Below, in pieces: positions 11,519 through 22,261 of a stretch of 64,000 bases of DNA. Both the position numbers and the translations under genes were made by a program. Origin of the DNA: Callorhinus ursinus (lineage: Eukaryota; Chordata; Mammalia; Carnivora; Otariidae). Location of the stretch: contig NW_020312867.1 of assembly GCF_003265705.1 (NCBI RefSeq), forward strand, positions 1,174,600-1,238,599, given 5' to 3'. How positions within the stretch are numbered: position 1 is the stretch's first letter; each line of letters opens with the position of its first letter. The notes under the pieces were generated by a model that saw only the letters and a list, made by a program, of their open reading frames with translations, was not told where the DNA came from and did no database searches.

Positions 11519-11651
11519 GGGGCACCTGGGTGGCTCAGGTCATGTTCCCAGCGTCCTGTTCCAGCTCCCCCCTGCTTGTGTTCCCTCTCTCGCTCTCTCT
11601 CTCTGTCAAATAAATAAATAAAATCTTTAAACACACACACACACACACACA
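11519..11651 (+). mobile_element. internally deleted CAN-SINE with (CA)n tail
   Basis: Head GGGGCACCTGGGTGGCTCAG is joined directly to 'gtcatgttcccagcgtcctg' and then to the CT-rich part, so roughly 80-100 bases of the usual body are missing. The tail has become a (CA)n microsatellite (about 11630-11651). The exact TSD CATAAGAACAAAGGA lies at 11504-11518 and 11652-11666. Confidence 0.88.
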
Positions 11652-11929
11652 CATAAGAACAAAGGAAAACAAGAGAATGTGGAAACTCTTTGTATTGATG
11701 TGGTGCGATCTCCAAGATGCACTGTTGTGCTGTGTATCATCTGCTATATTAGCAGAAAAAGCATATATCTGTGTCATGGATATGCAGATCACATTCCTGT
11801 GGAGTTATCGACCGTGTTTGTGACAGGTACGCATGCACATACATTTTTCAAAGATGAGTGAGCAGCCGCTCCGAATGCAGTGATGTTGCGTAGTATCTGA
11901 GACCGATTGCTACATGACAAACAAAACAA

Positions 11930-13790
11930 GGCTAGATTGGAGTACTGGTACTTTAGTTTTTTAAATGGGAAACTTCAAACACAAGCAAAAGTACACAGAG
12001 GGATAATGAACAGGGGTGTGCCTACCCCCCCGCACACACACAGACGGCCACTTTTCCTCTGCCCCATTTGATTACTCTGGAGCAAATCCCAGACACATCA
12101 TTTCATCTGCAAATACTTCGGTAGGTATCTCGATAAGCCTCCCCACCCCTCTCTCAGCATAACAAGCACACTGGAAAATAAAAACATATCAGGAATTCTT
12201 TCATATCATCAACTCTCCAGTGTTCACATTTCCCAGATTTTTTCAGAAGTTTATTTTGACAATTGATTCACTACATTCAGGACCCGAACAAGGTCCAAAC
12301 TTCATATTTGCGTTTGGTTTCAAGTGGATTTTAATTTACAGGTCTTCCTTCCTTTTATCCACTTTGCAGTTTGTCAGGGGCAGGGGGGAAAGGTTAATTT
12401 ATAGGTTTCCCCACTGGACCTCTTTTTTTCCCTCTCTGCAATTTATTTGATGGAAGGGGAAAAAAAAAAAAAGAGGATTGTTTGTCCTGAGGAGTCCTCT
12501 CCATTCTGAATTTTGCTGATTGCATCCCCATGATGTTAGCATGTTTGTGACCGATTTTACTCAATTGCCCCACTCAGGTCATCCTTCCAACCTTCTCCAC
12601 ACTGGTCTTTTCCCCTGGAGGCTGACCTTCGTGGACAGCCTCCACTAGGCTGGCTCACCCTCTGGCTCCAGGGTTTGGCCATTAGGGAGCCCTGGTGGGA
12701 ATGGGAGGGAGAGAGAAGAGGGAGGTCAGTGTGTTCATTTCCCTGGCCTCCTAACTGCAAGGCCACCTTGGGTTGGCTGTGCTTCTTGACTGAAGGTAAC
12801 TGTTCCTCTCAAGACACAGCTCCCTCCCTTTCCAGTTTCTGGTAATTTTTGTTTCTACTGGTGAAGGCTTCTCTGCCCCTCATCCCACTAATTCTTTCCA
12901 TGCTGCCTTCACCTGGATAAATAACCCCTCTTGGAATTTTCCTAATCGGAGTTCAGCATCTGCTTCCTGTTGGGACCCTGATTTATACAATGTTTCTCTG
13001 CTCCCAATATTTCCAGGAAACTGGCAGTTAAATTTGGAGGCCTGACCAAATTCAGATTAAAAATTTTTTGTAAGATACTTCATGAATGGTGTTCAATATG
13101 TTATACTGCCTCACATCAGAAAGCACCTAATATCTGTCCATTATAAAGATACCTTCAGCTTTTCACCCGATGGTTTCTAGCAGGGGTTGATGATCACGGC
13201 CCCTTGCCATTATCAGGAGTTAGACAATAGTGGTATTCTATCATTCTTTCTTCATATATTAGCTGGAAATCCTCTATAAAGAAAAATTCCCTTATCGTCT
13301 ATTTGTTTACCATGGGAAACAGTTGGTACAGGAAAGGCCGGATCAATGCCTGCTTCTTTCACTTCATATCATTTGCAGAATCATGAGCTGGTTCCTCCAA
13401 AGATAACCAATGATGAATTTGTGGATTTTAATATCTGATGTGCTTTAACCCTTAATTTTTATTCTTTCTGATGCTCCAGTGATCTCATTCCTTGGCCAGT
13501 TGGCTCCTGAGTTCTTTCAATATGATCCCAGGAGACTTTGGGAGTCTTTGATGGTTTCCTTGCTTTCTGATGCAACAAGATAGTCCAGGTTCATCTTGTC
13601 TATTTCCTGCCCCAGAACTGGAAGCAGCCATTTATCCAAGGAGCCCTGGTTCCTTTTAATAAACAGTTCCTTGTAATGAGCCCTAGTTCCTTTGAATGAG
13701 AAGCCACACTACGGGTGTTCCTTGATAACTGGGCTCTTCATTATTTCCAGATCATATTTCAGCTAAGAAATTAATACTTTTAGAGAGAAA
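11930..13790 (-). repeat. ancient L1M 3' UTR region, minus orientation
   Basis: 'ctctggagcaaatcccagacacatcatttcatctgcaaatac', 'cagtgttcacatttcccag', 'aggacccgaacaaggtcc' and 'caacaagatagtccaggttcatcttg' followed by 'ccatttatccaaggagccctggttcc' are reverse-complement L1M 3' UTR text. The copy is diverged, and 12480-13000 is less certain. Confidence 0.55.
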
Positions 13791-13867
13791 ATACATGTGT
13801 TCATACTGATACTTATGACTCAAATATAGGATTACAGGACTTTTCATTTTTGATTTTACATATATAT

Positions 13868-14566
13868 ATATATTTTAGAGAGAGAGAGAGGTAGCATGTG
13901 CACGGTGGGGGAGGGGAGGAGGGAAAGGGAGAAAGAGAATCTTTTTCATTTTTTATTGTTATGTTAATCACCATACATTACATCATTAGTTCTTGATGTA
14001 GTGTTCCATGATTCATTGTTTGTGCATAACACCCAGTGCTCCACGCAGAACGTGCCCTCTTTAATACCCATCACCAGGCTAACCCATCCCCCCACCCCCC
14101 TCCCCTCTAGAAACCTCAAGTTTGTTTTTCAGAGTCCATCGTCTCTCATGGTTCGTCTCCCCCTCCGACTTACTCCCCTTCATTCTTCCCCTCCTGCTAT
14201 CTTCTTCTTTTTCTTTTTTCTTAACATATATTGCATTATTTGTGTCAGAGGTACAGATCTGTGATTCAACAGTCTTGCACAATTCACAGCGCTCACCATA
14301 GCACATACCCTCCCCAATGTCTATCACCAGCCACCCCATCCCTACCACCCCCCACCACTCCAGCAACCCTCAGTTTGTTTCCTGAGGTTAAAAATTCCTC
14401 GTATCAGCGAGGTCATATGATACATGTCAAGAAAGAGAATCTTAATAAGCAGGCTCCATGCCCAGCCCAGAGCCTGATGCACGGCTCCATCTCGCAACTC
14501 TGAGATCATGACCTGAGCCAAAATCAAGAGTTGGACGTGTGACCGACTGAGCCCCCCAGGTGCCCC
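13868..14566 (-). mobile_element. old CAN-SINE split by an L1 insertion
   Basis: Left part 13868-13942 (AGAGAGAG run and AG-rich body) and right part 14429-14566 (ends GAGCCCCCCAGGTGCCCC) are the two halves of one minus-oriented SINE. The L1 at 13943-14428 separates them. Confidence 0.8.
13943..14428 (-). mobile_element. young 5'-truncated L1, 3' end only
   Basis: Reverse complement of the same ~480-bp L1 3' segment seen at 4560-5038, with both G-rich modules. TSD: AGAAAGAGAATCTT occurs at the left junction (ends 13942) and again at 14429-14443, inside the host SINE. Confidence 0.88.
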
Positions 14567-15686
14567 TGATTTTATATTTTTATATCTTGTTTCTTGTGGT
14601 GGAAATCCTGGATTCTAACAACATTAACATAATTATTTGCATATATATATATATATATATCTTCAGAATAGCCATACCAATGCCATTACTAACAACATAA
14701 TTGCTGAAAACAGCAAGATTTCTTTACAGTTCTTTTTTGTTCTTAGACTATATCCCACTAAAGATGTACATTAATTACTCGTTTTTTCCTCACTACTGTG
14801 AAAAAAGTCACTTAAAATAAAATCACCTAATTAAAGTCACCTCCTTCAAGACTTAAAATAAGACCTGTGTAAGTAAGCTACCAACCTGGTAATTAGGTTC
14901 ACTTGTTTCACTTTGCCTTTGATTTTTAAGGACTGTGTTCTTATTTTGAATAAAATCTTGTTTTATAATTGCATATAACATATATACAATTCCAAAGCCA
15001 AATATACAATGTTTATACATTGTATTGTGTATTGTTCATTTAAAGTCATAGTCACAGGAAAAAGAAGAGGGAAATTGCAAAGCTCCTTTGGTCAATACAG
15101 ACAACGGACAAAGAGTTATACCTTCATTTTTTAAAATAGAAATGTCGAATGAAATGTTATTACTTGGGCGATATATAATTAAGCAAAGTTACCTACTAAA
15201 TTTTCTCTAATTTGGAAGATGCCACCTTTTTTAAAGACTTTTTTTTTTCAGCATATGATCACATTTCTCTGGAACCCAGACGACTTTCAAGAGTCCTCTG
15301 TTACAAATCACATTTGCAGCCAGAACCAGAGCCCGAGGAGAGGCCCACATTTTCTCTGAACAGGCTCTTGGAAATGGCTTTCTGCTGTTCTCAGGAGAGT
15401 GTCTGCTTTTCCAAACTTTCAGGTGAAGAGGGAACACCTCTTTCTTTTCTTTCTGAGATTCTCTTCACTAGAAGTTGTCAATAAGGAGGCTCTCCATGCT
15501 CAAGGCCAAGCTCCGGAATCCCATTAGACAGCAGCGAGCGCAAAGAGAAGGCCTGGGAACGCCAGCTCGGAATGTGGAGAGGAAACGAGCACTGCGGACT
15601 TCTCCGATTCTGCTCCCGGAGCTCACAAGGAGCCAAGGCCGAGGCACCTCACCTTCCCCAGCCCCCCGCCCTGCTCTTATCTGCTT
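14567..15686. other. AT-rich intergenic DNA, unassigned
   Basis: Includes an (AT)n run near 14639-14660. I see no gene. An exon-like segment at 15252-15422 is discussed as a finding and is not called. Confidence 0.4.
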
Positions 15687-15886
15687 TTTTTTTTTTTTAA
15701 AGATTTTATTTATTTATTTGAGAGAGAGAGAATGAGAGATAGAGAGCATGAGAGGGAAGAGGGTCAGAGGGAGAAGCAGACTCCCCGCTGAGCAGGGAGC
15801 CCGATGCGGGACTCGATCCCGGGACTCCAGGATCATGACCTGAGCCGAAGGCAGTCGCCTAACCGACTGAGCCACCCAGGCGCCCT
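15687..15886 (-). mobile_element. CAN-SINE, minus orientation
   Basis: T-rich start, AAGATTTTATTTATTTATTT, then 'tgagcagggagcccgatgcg', ending GAGCCACCCAGGCGCCC. TSD TCTTATCTGCTTT precedes and follows it. Confidence 0.93.
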
Positions 15887-18027
15887 CTTATCTGCTTTAC
15901 CCAAGCAGGCTCCTCTGGAAGCTTTTTTGACTTCAGTCCTTCTCCAAAACTGGCTCCAAATTCAGAGAAGAAACTGTGGGAGGTTTTGCTTTCATGTCTT
16001 CTTTGGTGCACCCTCAAAGTTGGGGCACAACTTTGAGGCACCAAAGGGTCTGTTTGCTCATCCTGTTTCCAGAACCCACGGCTCGGCACACACAGAGGGG
16101 ATGCCAGGATTCACTGGGTGTAGTTGGCAGGTCCCCAAATTTCCCAGCGGACCTCAATAATCTTATAAGAGCTTCCCTATTGTCAGACCCAGAATGTGGG
16201 AAAAGCTGTCAAGCAGAAGCTCTTCCTCTTCCTTGCGGGGCTTTGTACATATTCTGGTCAGTTTTATTCAGATTCTTATTTGTGTACTTAGCCATCGAGT
16301 GTACCTCCTCACAATGGCTGAAGGCATGCCAATGACAAAGGCTGACAGAATCACTATCAACAAAAGGACGTCCTTAGTTGATACTTTTGTAATGTCCTTT
16401 ACTGTGAATAGTGACCAGGGCATGGATATGGCTGGCCCAATTATAAAGCCTTCTAGATTTAACAGTACTTAGACGAAACCCAGTCCAAAGTACTGCCGGT
16501 GTCCCAAGCTGGGGAATGATCAGCAGGCCAACTCCTCCTCCCACAACTAAAGTTAAAGAGTTCCCAGAAGTTTGTCTAGACTGAGGAATGTCCATCAACT
16601 TGATTCCCAGGCAATCCCCAGATGGTTGCCCAGGCCGGGAAAGGGTGGGCAAGATCCGATACAGTCCACTCCCCGCCCCGTGGTCATCAAAATGTGACAC
16701 AGGAGGGAAAGAGCCAAGCAGGTGAATTCGCCTTCCAGACAATTCTTGTTGTCCAGGTTGAAGAATGGCTGCAGGGAGAATCCCATTGCATTTCCTCTGG
16801 GAGGTTTCCAAAAGGCTGTTTCGCTAGGCACCAGCCAGAGAAAAGCCTCTCCCCCGCTCCCCCCCCCCCTCCTGTTAGCATTCCCGAGAAGAATGTGCAA
16901 GTCCTAAAGCCAAGAAAACGTCCTCCTACCCCTGCATTCTTGACCGGAAAGAGTCAATGTGCAGGTAAAAGACCATCTTTTTAGATTTCTCCAAAAGACT
17001 ACTGAGTAAATTTGAAAAAAATTAAAAATGCGTTATGGGGTTTATAAGTAATAGTAAAGCACATGATACCAAGAGCAAATCCCCAAAGTGAAAAATGGAG
17101 TTATATGTGACAACATTCTTACATTGTACGTGAATTTTCTTCAACTACATTCAACTTGATTAGATTTCCTTTGCCTCTTTTCCTTATCTGTAACTTTCTC
17201 TCATTTTCATTTGGTTTTTCCTTTGTTTCTTTCCAGTCGAATCTCTCTCCCCTTTGTGCATCTTGGATTTAGGTTTCCGAGATCATTTTTCTTTTACGTT
17301 CAGTTTCTTTCCTGGGTCCCGTCAGTTTCCATTTCACATCTGCTTGGTCCTTTCTACTTAAAACTTCTCATTTGTTTTGTGATGTCCTCACAGCTGCATT
17401 TGCTTGTCTAATTATTTTAATTCCTGTTGGAATGCTGCATTACAATTTCCTTCTGGCTTTTTTTCCCGTGTTTTCTGCTCACAAGTTTCACTTTGAATTT
17501 TCTGGTTTTGTTTTTTTCTTGCATTAGGGTGCTGGTTTATTAATGTTCATATTTGGGCATGTGAGATTTACCTGAGCAACTATTAGCAGGAGGATATGGG
17601 TGAGGAACAGGGCAGGGAGAGGGGTCCGGTGGGTCTCCAAGTCTCTCAGGGGCGCCCCCTCCTGGAGCTGCAGCAAGGCAGATTCTCCAGTATTTGGCAC
17701 CTTTGTGTGTCAAGCTTCCTCTGATGCTCTGTTGCTGTAATAAGTCTCCAGGTGCCCGCCCCTTCCACGCTTCCCCCCTATACCACCTCAGACAGCCTGG
17801 GGGCCTCCCTCATCCCCAGAAGGGGCGCCTCTCCAGTACCCTCAGCTCTGGTCCTGCGCACTTTCCAAACCCCTCCTCTCTACTCCTTATCTGGGGATAG
17901 GCCTTTGTTATCTAGGTCCCGCTATTGCTAGGACTCCTCCATCTTGTGGGCAAGTTATCTGCTTCTTTATGGCTTAAAAGCTTCCCACCCATACCCAGAT
18001 ACCTTCCCAGCTTTAACCTTGACATCA
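15887..18027. other. intergenic DNA, no gene recognised
   Basis: Open frames up to 145 codons (16374-16811, minus) have no domain I recognise. The stretch 16170-16900 is of average composition and may be unique, non-repeat DNA. A short C run lies at 16859-16870. Confidence 0.4.
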
Positions 18028-18435
18028 GTGTCTGTAACAAATGACCACAAACATGGTACCTAACGCAAGAGAAATTTATTCCCTCACAGTTCTGGATACC
18101 AAATCAAGGTGTCATGAGGCCATATTCCCTATGACGGCTCTCGGGGAGAATCCTTCCTGGCCTCTTCCAGCTTCTGGTGGCTCCTGGTGGCTCCTGGTGT
18201 TTCTGGCTTGTGGCTGCCTTCCTCCAGTCTCTGCCTCTGTCTTCACATGGCCTTCTTCCCGGTGTCATTTCTTTTATAAGGACATCAGTCACTGGCTTGA
18301 GGGCCCACCCTAAATCCAGGCTGATCTCATGTCCAGGTCCTTAATTCCATCTGCAAAGAGCCTATTTCCAAATAAGTAGTCACTGGGTTACGACATGGAC
18401 ATGTCATTTTGGGGGAACACAATTCAACCCACTGT
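18028..18435 (-). repeat. LTR/MER-like medium repeat, minus orientation
   Basis: 'gaaatttattccctcacagttctgg', 'ccaaatcaaggtgtcatgagg', 'cttttataaggacatcag', 'gggcccaccctaaatccagg' and 'cacaattcaacccac' are characteristic of an LTR-type medium repeat related to that at 50550-50905. Family not assigned. Confidence 0.5.
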
Positions 18436-21400
18436 TATCACCTTGAATTTCCCTATAGCACAGACTCCTCTTGACCTCATGCTGATTTTGGTCAGTGAAA
18501 ATGTGTGCTATAGGAAATGCCTCCTAAGCCCCTGGAATAACGATTCCACAGGGCTCCCTGGGCCTAGGAAAGGAAAAGGAGCCCTGATGGGCAAGGGGCA
18601 GAAGGAAGAGTGCTTGGGTCTTGGTGGCTGCTCACAGACATAAGCAAAACAGGGAGAATAAAGGAGAGGACATCATGGAAAGAAGGGAACAGAAAGGGAA
18701 AGCAAGGGGCAGGTCAGTCTACCTGAGGGACTTCCCGGGCCTTAGCAGTCCCCGTCCACCCCTAGGGCTCATCTCGGTCTGCCTCAGTGCCTACTTGTGG
18801 TTACCACTCTGGCCTTGATTTTTTTTTGTATTCATTTCTGATTTCTATGATTTTCTATGACAGCTATGATGTTCTCTGTCAGGTTCAGCATTACAACTTT
18901 TTGTTTAGTTATTGTCTAACTTTGTAGCAGGTTGGGGGCAGGGGCTCTTCTAAATCAGAAGTCTGCTATGTTGGTGGAAATCCTTAGGTGATTCCATTCA
19001 TTATCTCATTTAATCCTCCTACAGGGTAAAAGAAATGATCATTCCCATTTCCTAAATGAAGGAATAACTATCATGCTCTTCTCCTTATTTCATACTATTT
19101 TTTATTTTTCCTAACAAATCCCTGTTTAATACGGAGTTAATGACATTTTTATTTGCAACCTAAAATTTTCGTTGGAAAAATGCTAGTTGCTATAACAGAT
19201 AAGGCCTAAGAGCTCTGCAGCTTAACACAGTGAGAGTTTACTTCCTCACAGGGGGAGGAATTTACAGAGCCTCCGTTCCAGGCAGTCACTTAGGGACCTG
19301 GTTCCCTCCACTTCGTGGCTCTGCACTCCTCATGAGCCTTAGATGGCGCCCCATTCAGCCAGTGATCGGGAAAGGAGGAAAGAGAGGTTTATAGAAGCCA
19401 GCCCTGGAAATGATGGGTGTCCTTCTGCCCATATTTCACCAACCAGAACTCAGACGGCCATGAGAACAACCGCACAGGAGGCTGGGAAATGTAGTGCAGC
19501 CATGGGCCCGGGAGGAAACGAGAATGTACTTCGTACACAGCCAGAATCTCTGCCTACAGCTTTTGAATCCTTTCGCACCCTAGCATTTTCTAATTTTCTT
19601 GGAACGACTTAATGGCAAAGTTCTTATTATAATGATAGATGTCAGTTTATTCACTTGGTCCCTTAGGTAGGCATAAAATGATCTTTGCGTATTATATTTA
19701 TATGAACCTGGTTTCTCCATTTCTTGGGTTAGCCTCATCTGCACATCTTTGAAAACTTACTGCACTCTTGCTTCACTTTCTTTTTACCTTCTTTGTTGGG
19801 TCCTTTGACAAAACTGCTTATTTCCGGAGATGCCACAAGGAGGCAGCGGCAGCGTAAGCAGGCAGCAGCCGGGGTACCCAGAGACAGGGGGGCCCCCATC
19901 ACTCTTTGTGGTCACCCAACCTTGAGAGCTGCCCTAACTCAAATCCAGAGCTGGGGGGTCCTAGAGACCCAGGACAGTCCCTTCCCCAGGCTATCTCCTC
20001 CTGCCACAAGAGCACAAGAGCCCTAAGCTGGTTTATAGGAGTCTGTTTCTTCACAGCCGCCCCTAGAACATTTAGCTGCAGTCATGCCCACCTCTCCAGG
20101 AAAAAACCACAGTGGGGTCAGAGGGGACCATCAGATGCCTCAGTATGGCTGAGAGGAAGTCCTCAGTGTGGACTCTTGATCTGTTCCTCTCAACAGAGTG
20201 GACAGACTACCCTCAAATATTCTCTGGTCACAGATCTAGTCGTCCATTAAAAATCCGCTGTGGATACTCCACACTGAATGGAACACTTCCTACTCTTGGG
20301 AACACTTTAGTTTAGAGACCATCCTGGGGGAGAGACAAAGCCCAAGGCACGTGGTAAGTGCTCTGCAGGGGGTCTGTGCAAGGGAGGGAGGAGCAGCCTC
20401 CCTGAGGGAGAGCCACCATAACCCCCAAGGCGGCTGTGGAAGGTCACGGCAGGCTTAACGTGAGGGGCGAGCGATGAAACTAGAGAGCCCAAGGCTCAGC
20501 CCCTCGGCCTGCCCAGCCCTACATCCCCTCTGTTCCAGTCTACGGAAACCCTGAGCAGGCCCAGCCACGGAACTACGTCTGGGTTTACCTGCCCACCTGG
20601 GGCCTCCCCAGCAGGGCTCAGCCTCCGTGGCCGTGCTGAGCTCACCACGGTCGCTCAGGCTGTTGAAACCGCTGACTGTGGGAGAGAGACCCCCAGGCCT
20701 ACTAGCAGTTGGCGTCCTTCTTCCCAGGAATAGGATATGAAAACCTCCCTCACCTTCTTGGCAACTATCCTTCCTTCACAGCTCACGCCTATCACCATCT
20801 GCTCAGTCCTCAGGCTCTGGGAGGCCCTGGGTCGGCCCAAGTCTTCTTCCGTCTCCACCACCACGGCTGTCTGCTCCAGATCTTGAGTTCCTGAGCCCTG
20901 AGGGCGGCGGACCCAGGCGATCGCCCCTGGTGAGCTGCACGAGCCAACGGGTTCTGAGGCGGCCTCATGAGAGGGATGGGCTAGAGGCTCCCTGGGATTT
21001 AAGTGGATAGATTCGGTGACAGGACACTAGCGTCTCAGGGGCCTCTGGGCTCAATTACCAGAGATGTTGCAAAGTTAAAGTTCACACCGAGCAATCTCTA
21101 TAAAAGTTCACAACGAGCTAGCTCTACAAAAGAGAGGGGACATCTGTCCATTGAAGATGAAGCTGCAAGGGTACAAGGGAATGTAAGTTTATGGCGGCTA
21201 CAGGATTCACCTTTTCCAGACTCTCTTTCTTCTGAAAGGTCGAGAAAGTTAAGCAGCCAACAAACTTGTGGGCACAGAAAGAAAAATCTGCTGGAAGGCC
21301 TCATACAGTACAAAAGTTTCCAGCATAGAAAGTATGAATAAAAATTAGGCTAAGGCCTCATTTCTGCCCATTGAGAAGTGGGCACAAAGCAGGTCCCTGA

Positions 21401-22003
21401 TGGAGAAACTCTGTGCAGTTTGGTTCCCCTCTTTGGGCCCTTTTTACTTATTTTAAGAGGAAATAATAGGAGGAAAACATTTCCAGCTCCTGAGATCTCG
21501 TGGGTGACTACTTTTGTTATCTTTACTTTATACACATATATAAAGCATGTATAAAGTACACTATACCTTTTCTCTATACACATGTGAAAGGCCTCCACCT
21601 ACTGGGCATTCACACAATTTCTGAATAAAGTCAGAAAAATATCTACACGGACAATATAAATTTTGAGGGATTTTTTTAAAGGATTTTTTAAATGAAGAAA
21701 TAAACTTTTTACGTTTTGTACATCCCCGTCCTCCATTCCACCTTCATTTACTGCTGCAGGAAGCTGATGCCACAGCTTGTCCTTGGTTCAGCAAAGACCA
21801 GAAAGGCACTTAAAGTCTCTTCATTGCAGGAGCCCTCAAGTGAATGCAGTTCAGAAGGGTAATTTCCAGTGTGCCTTAACTGTTCTCCCCAGGAGAAATC
21901 CACCCTGAAGCCCAGCGCCGCAGCAGGCTCAGGTCGCACCCAGCTAGCACAGCATCTGTCCGTCACACTGGCCACCGCGGTCCCGGGTCCCAGAGGGCGC
22001 CAC
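18436..22003. other. region downstream of ACTR5, including its 3' UTR
   Basis: Contains a MIR-like piece at 18985-19065 and an LTR-like stretch at about 19180-19620. A 26-base unit beginning AAAGTTCACA is present twice at 21077-21128. The ACTR5 3' UTR extends leftwards from 22003, but its end is uncertain. The first minus-strand AATAAA I can find is at 19646-19651, about 2.35 kb from the stop codon. Confidence 0.45.
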
Positions 22004-22261
22004 CTAGGCCTGCTCACCAGCACTGCCTCCGCTGGCCCCCGAGCCTCTGGTGGGGGCCTGAGCATCTGAGAAGCGTGAGGCCTGCTTGGGCAGGCGGATG
22101 GGGACGTAGATGTTGGATGCACAGTGCTCCTTGAGGTACTCTCCTCCCTTCTCTTCATACTCTTTCCTGGTGATCCAGACTTCATCATCGTCCAGGTGGT
22201 CCAAGGCCCAGTCCCGAGCACCATACCAGGCATCCAGCACAGGGTTGGAAGCAAGCTGAAC
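22004..22261 (-). CDS. ACTR5: ACTR5 exon 9 (terminal, residues 531-615)
   Basis: Acceptor TGTGTTTCAG precedes GTTCAGCTTGCTTCC (VQLAS). The exon encodes the last part of the actin fold, including [11 protein letters not shown] and [11 protein letters not shown]. It ends in a low-complexity Ser/Gly/Ala tail (residues about 593-615) before TAG at 22004-22006. That tail is the least conserved part in the family. Confidence 0.97.
   Translation of the reverse strand, partial: VQLASNPVLDAWYGARDWALDHLDDDEVWITRKEYEEKGGEYLKEHCASNIYVPIRLPKQASRFSDAQAPTRGSGASGGSAGEQA

Noticed and set aside
16374..16811. Possible retroviral or gene fragment (145-codon minus frame)
   Set aside because: I compared it mentally with gag/pol/env and common retrocopies and found no motif. 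Left as unassigned DNA.
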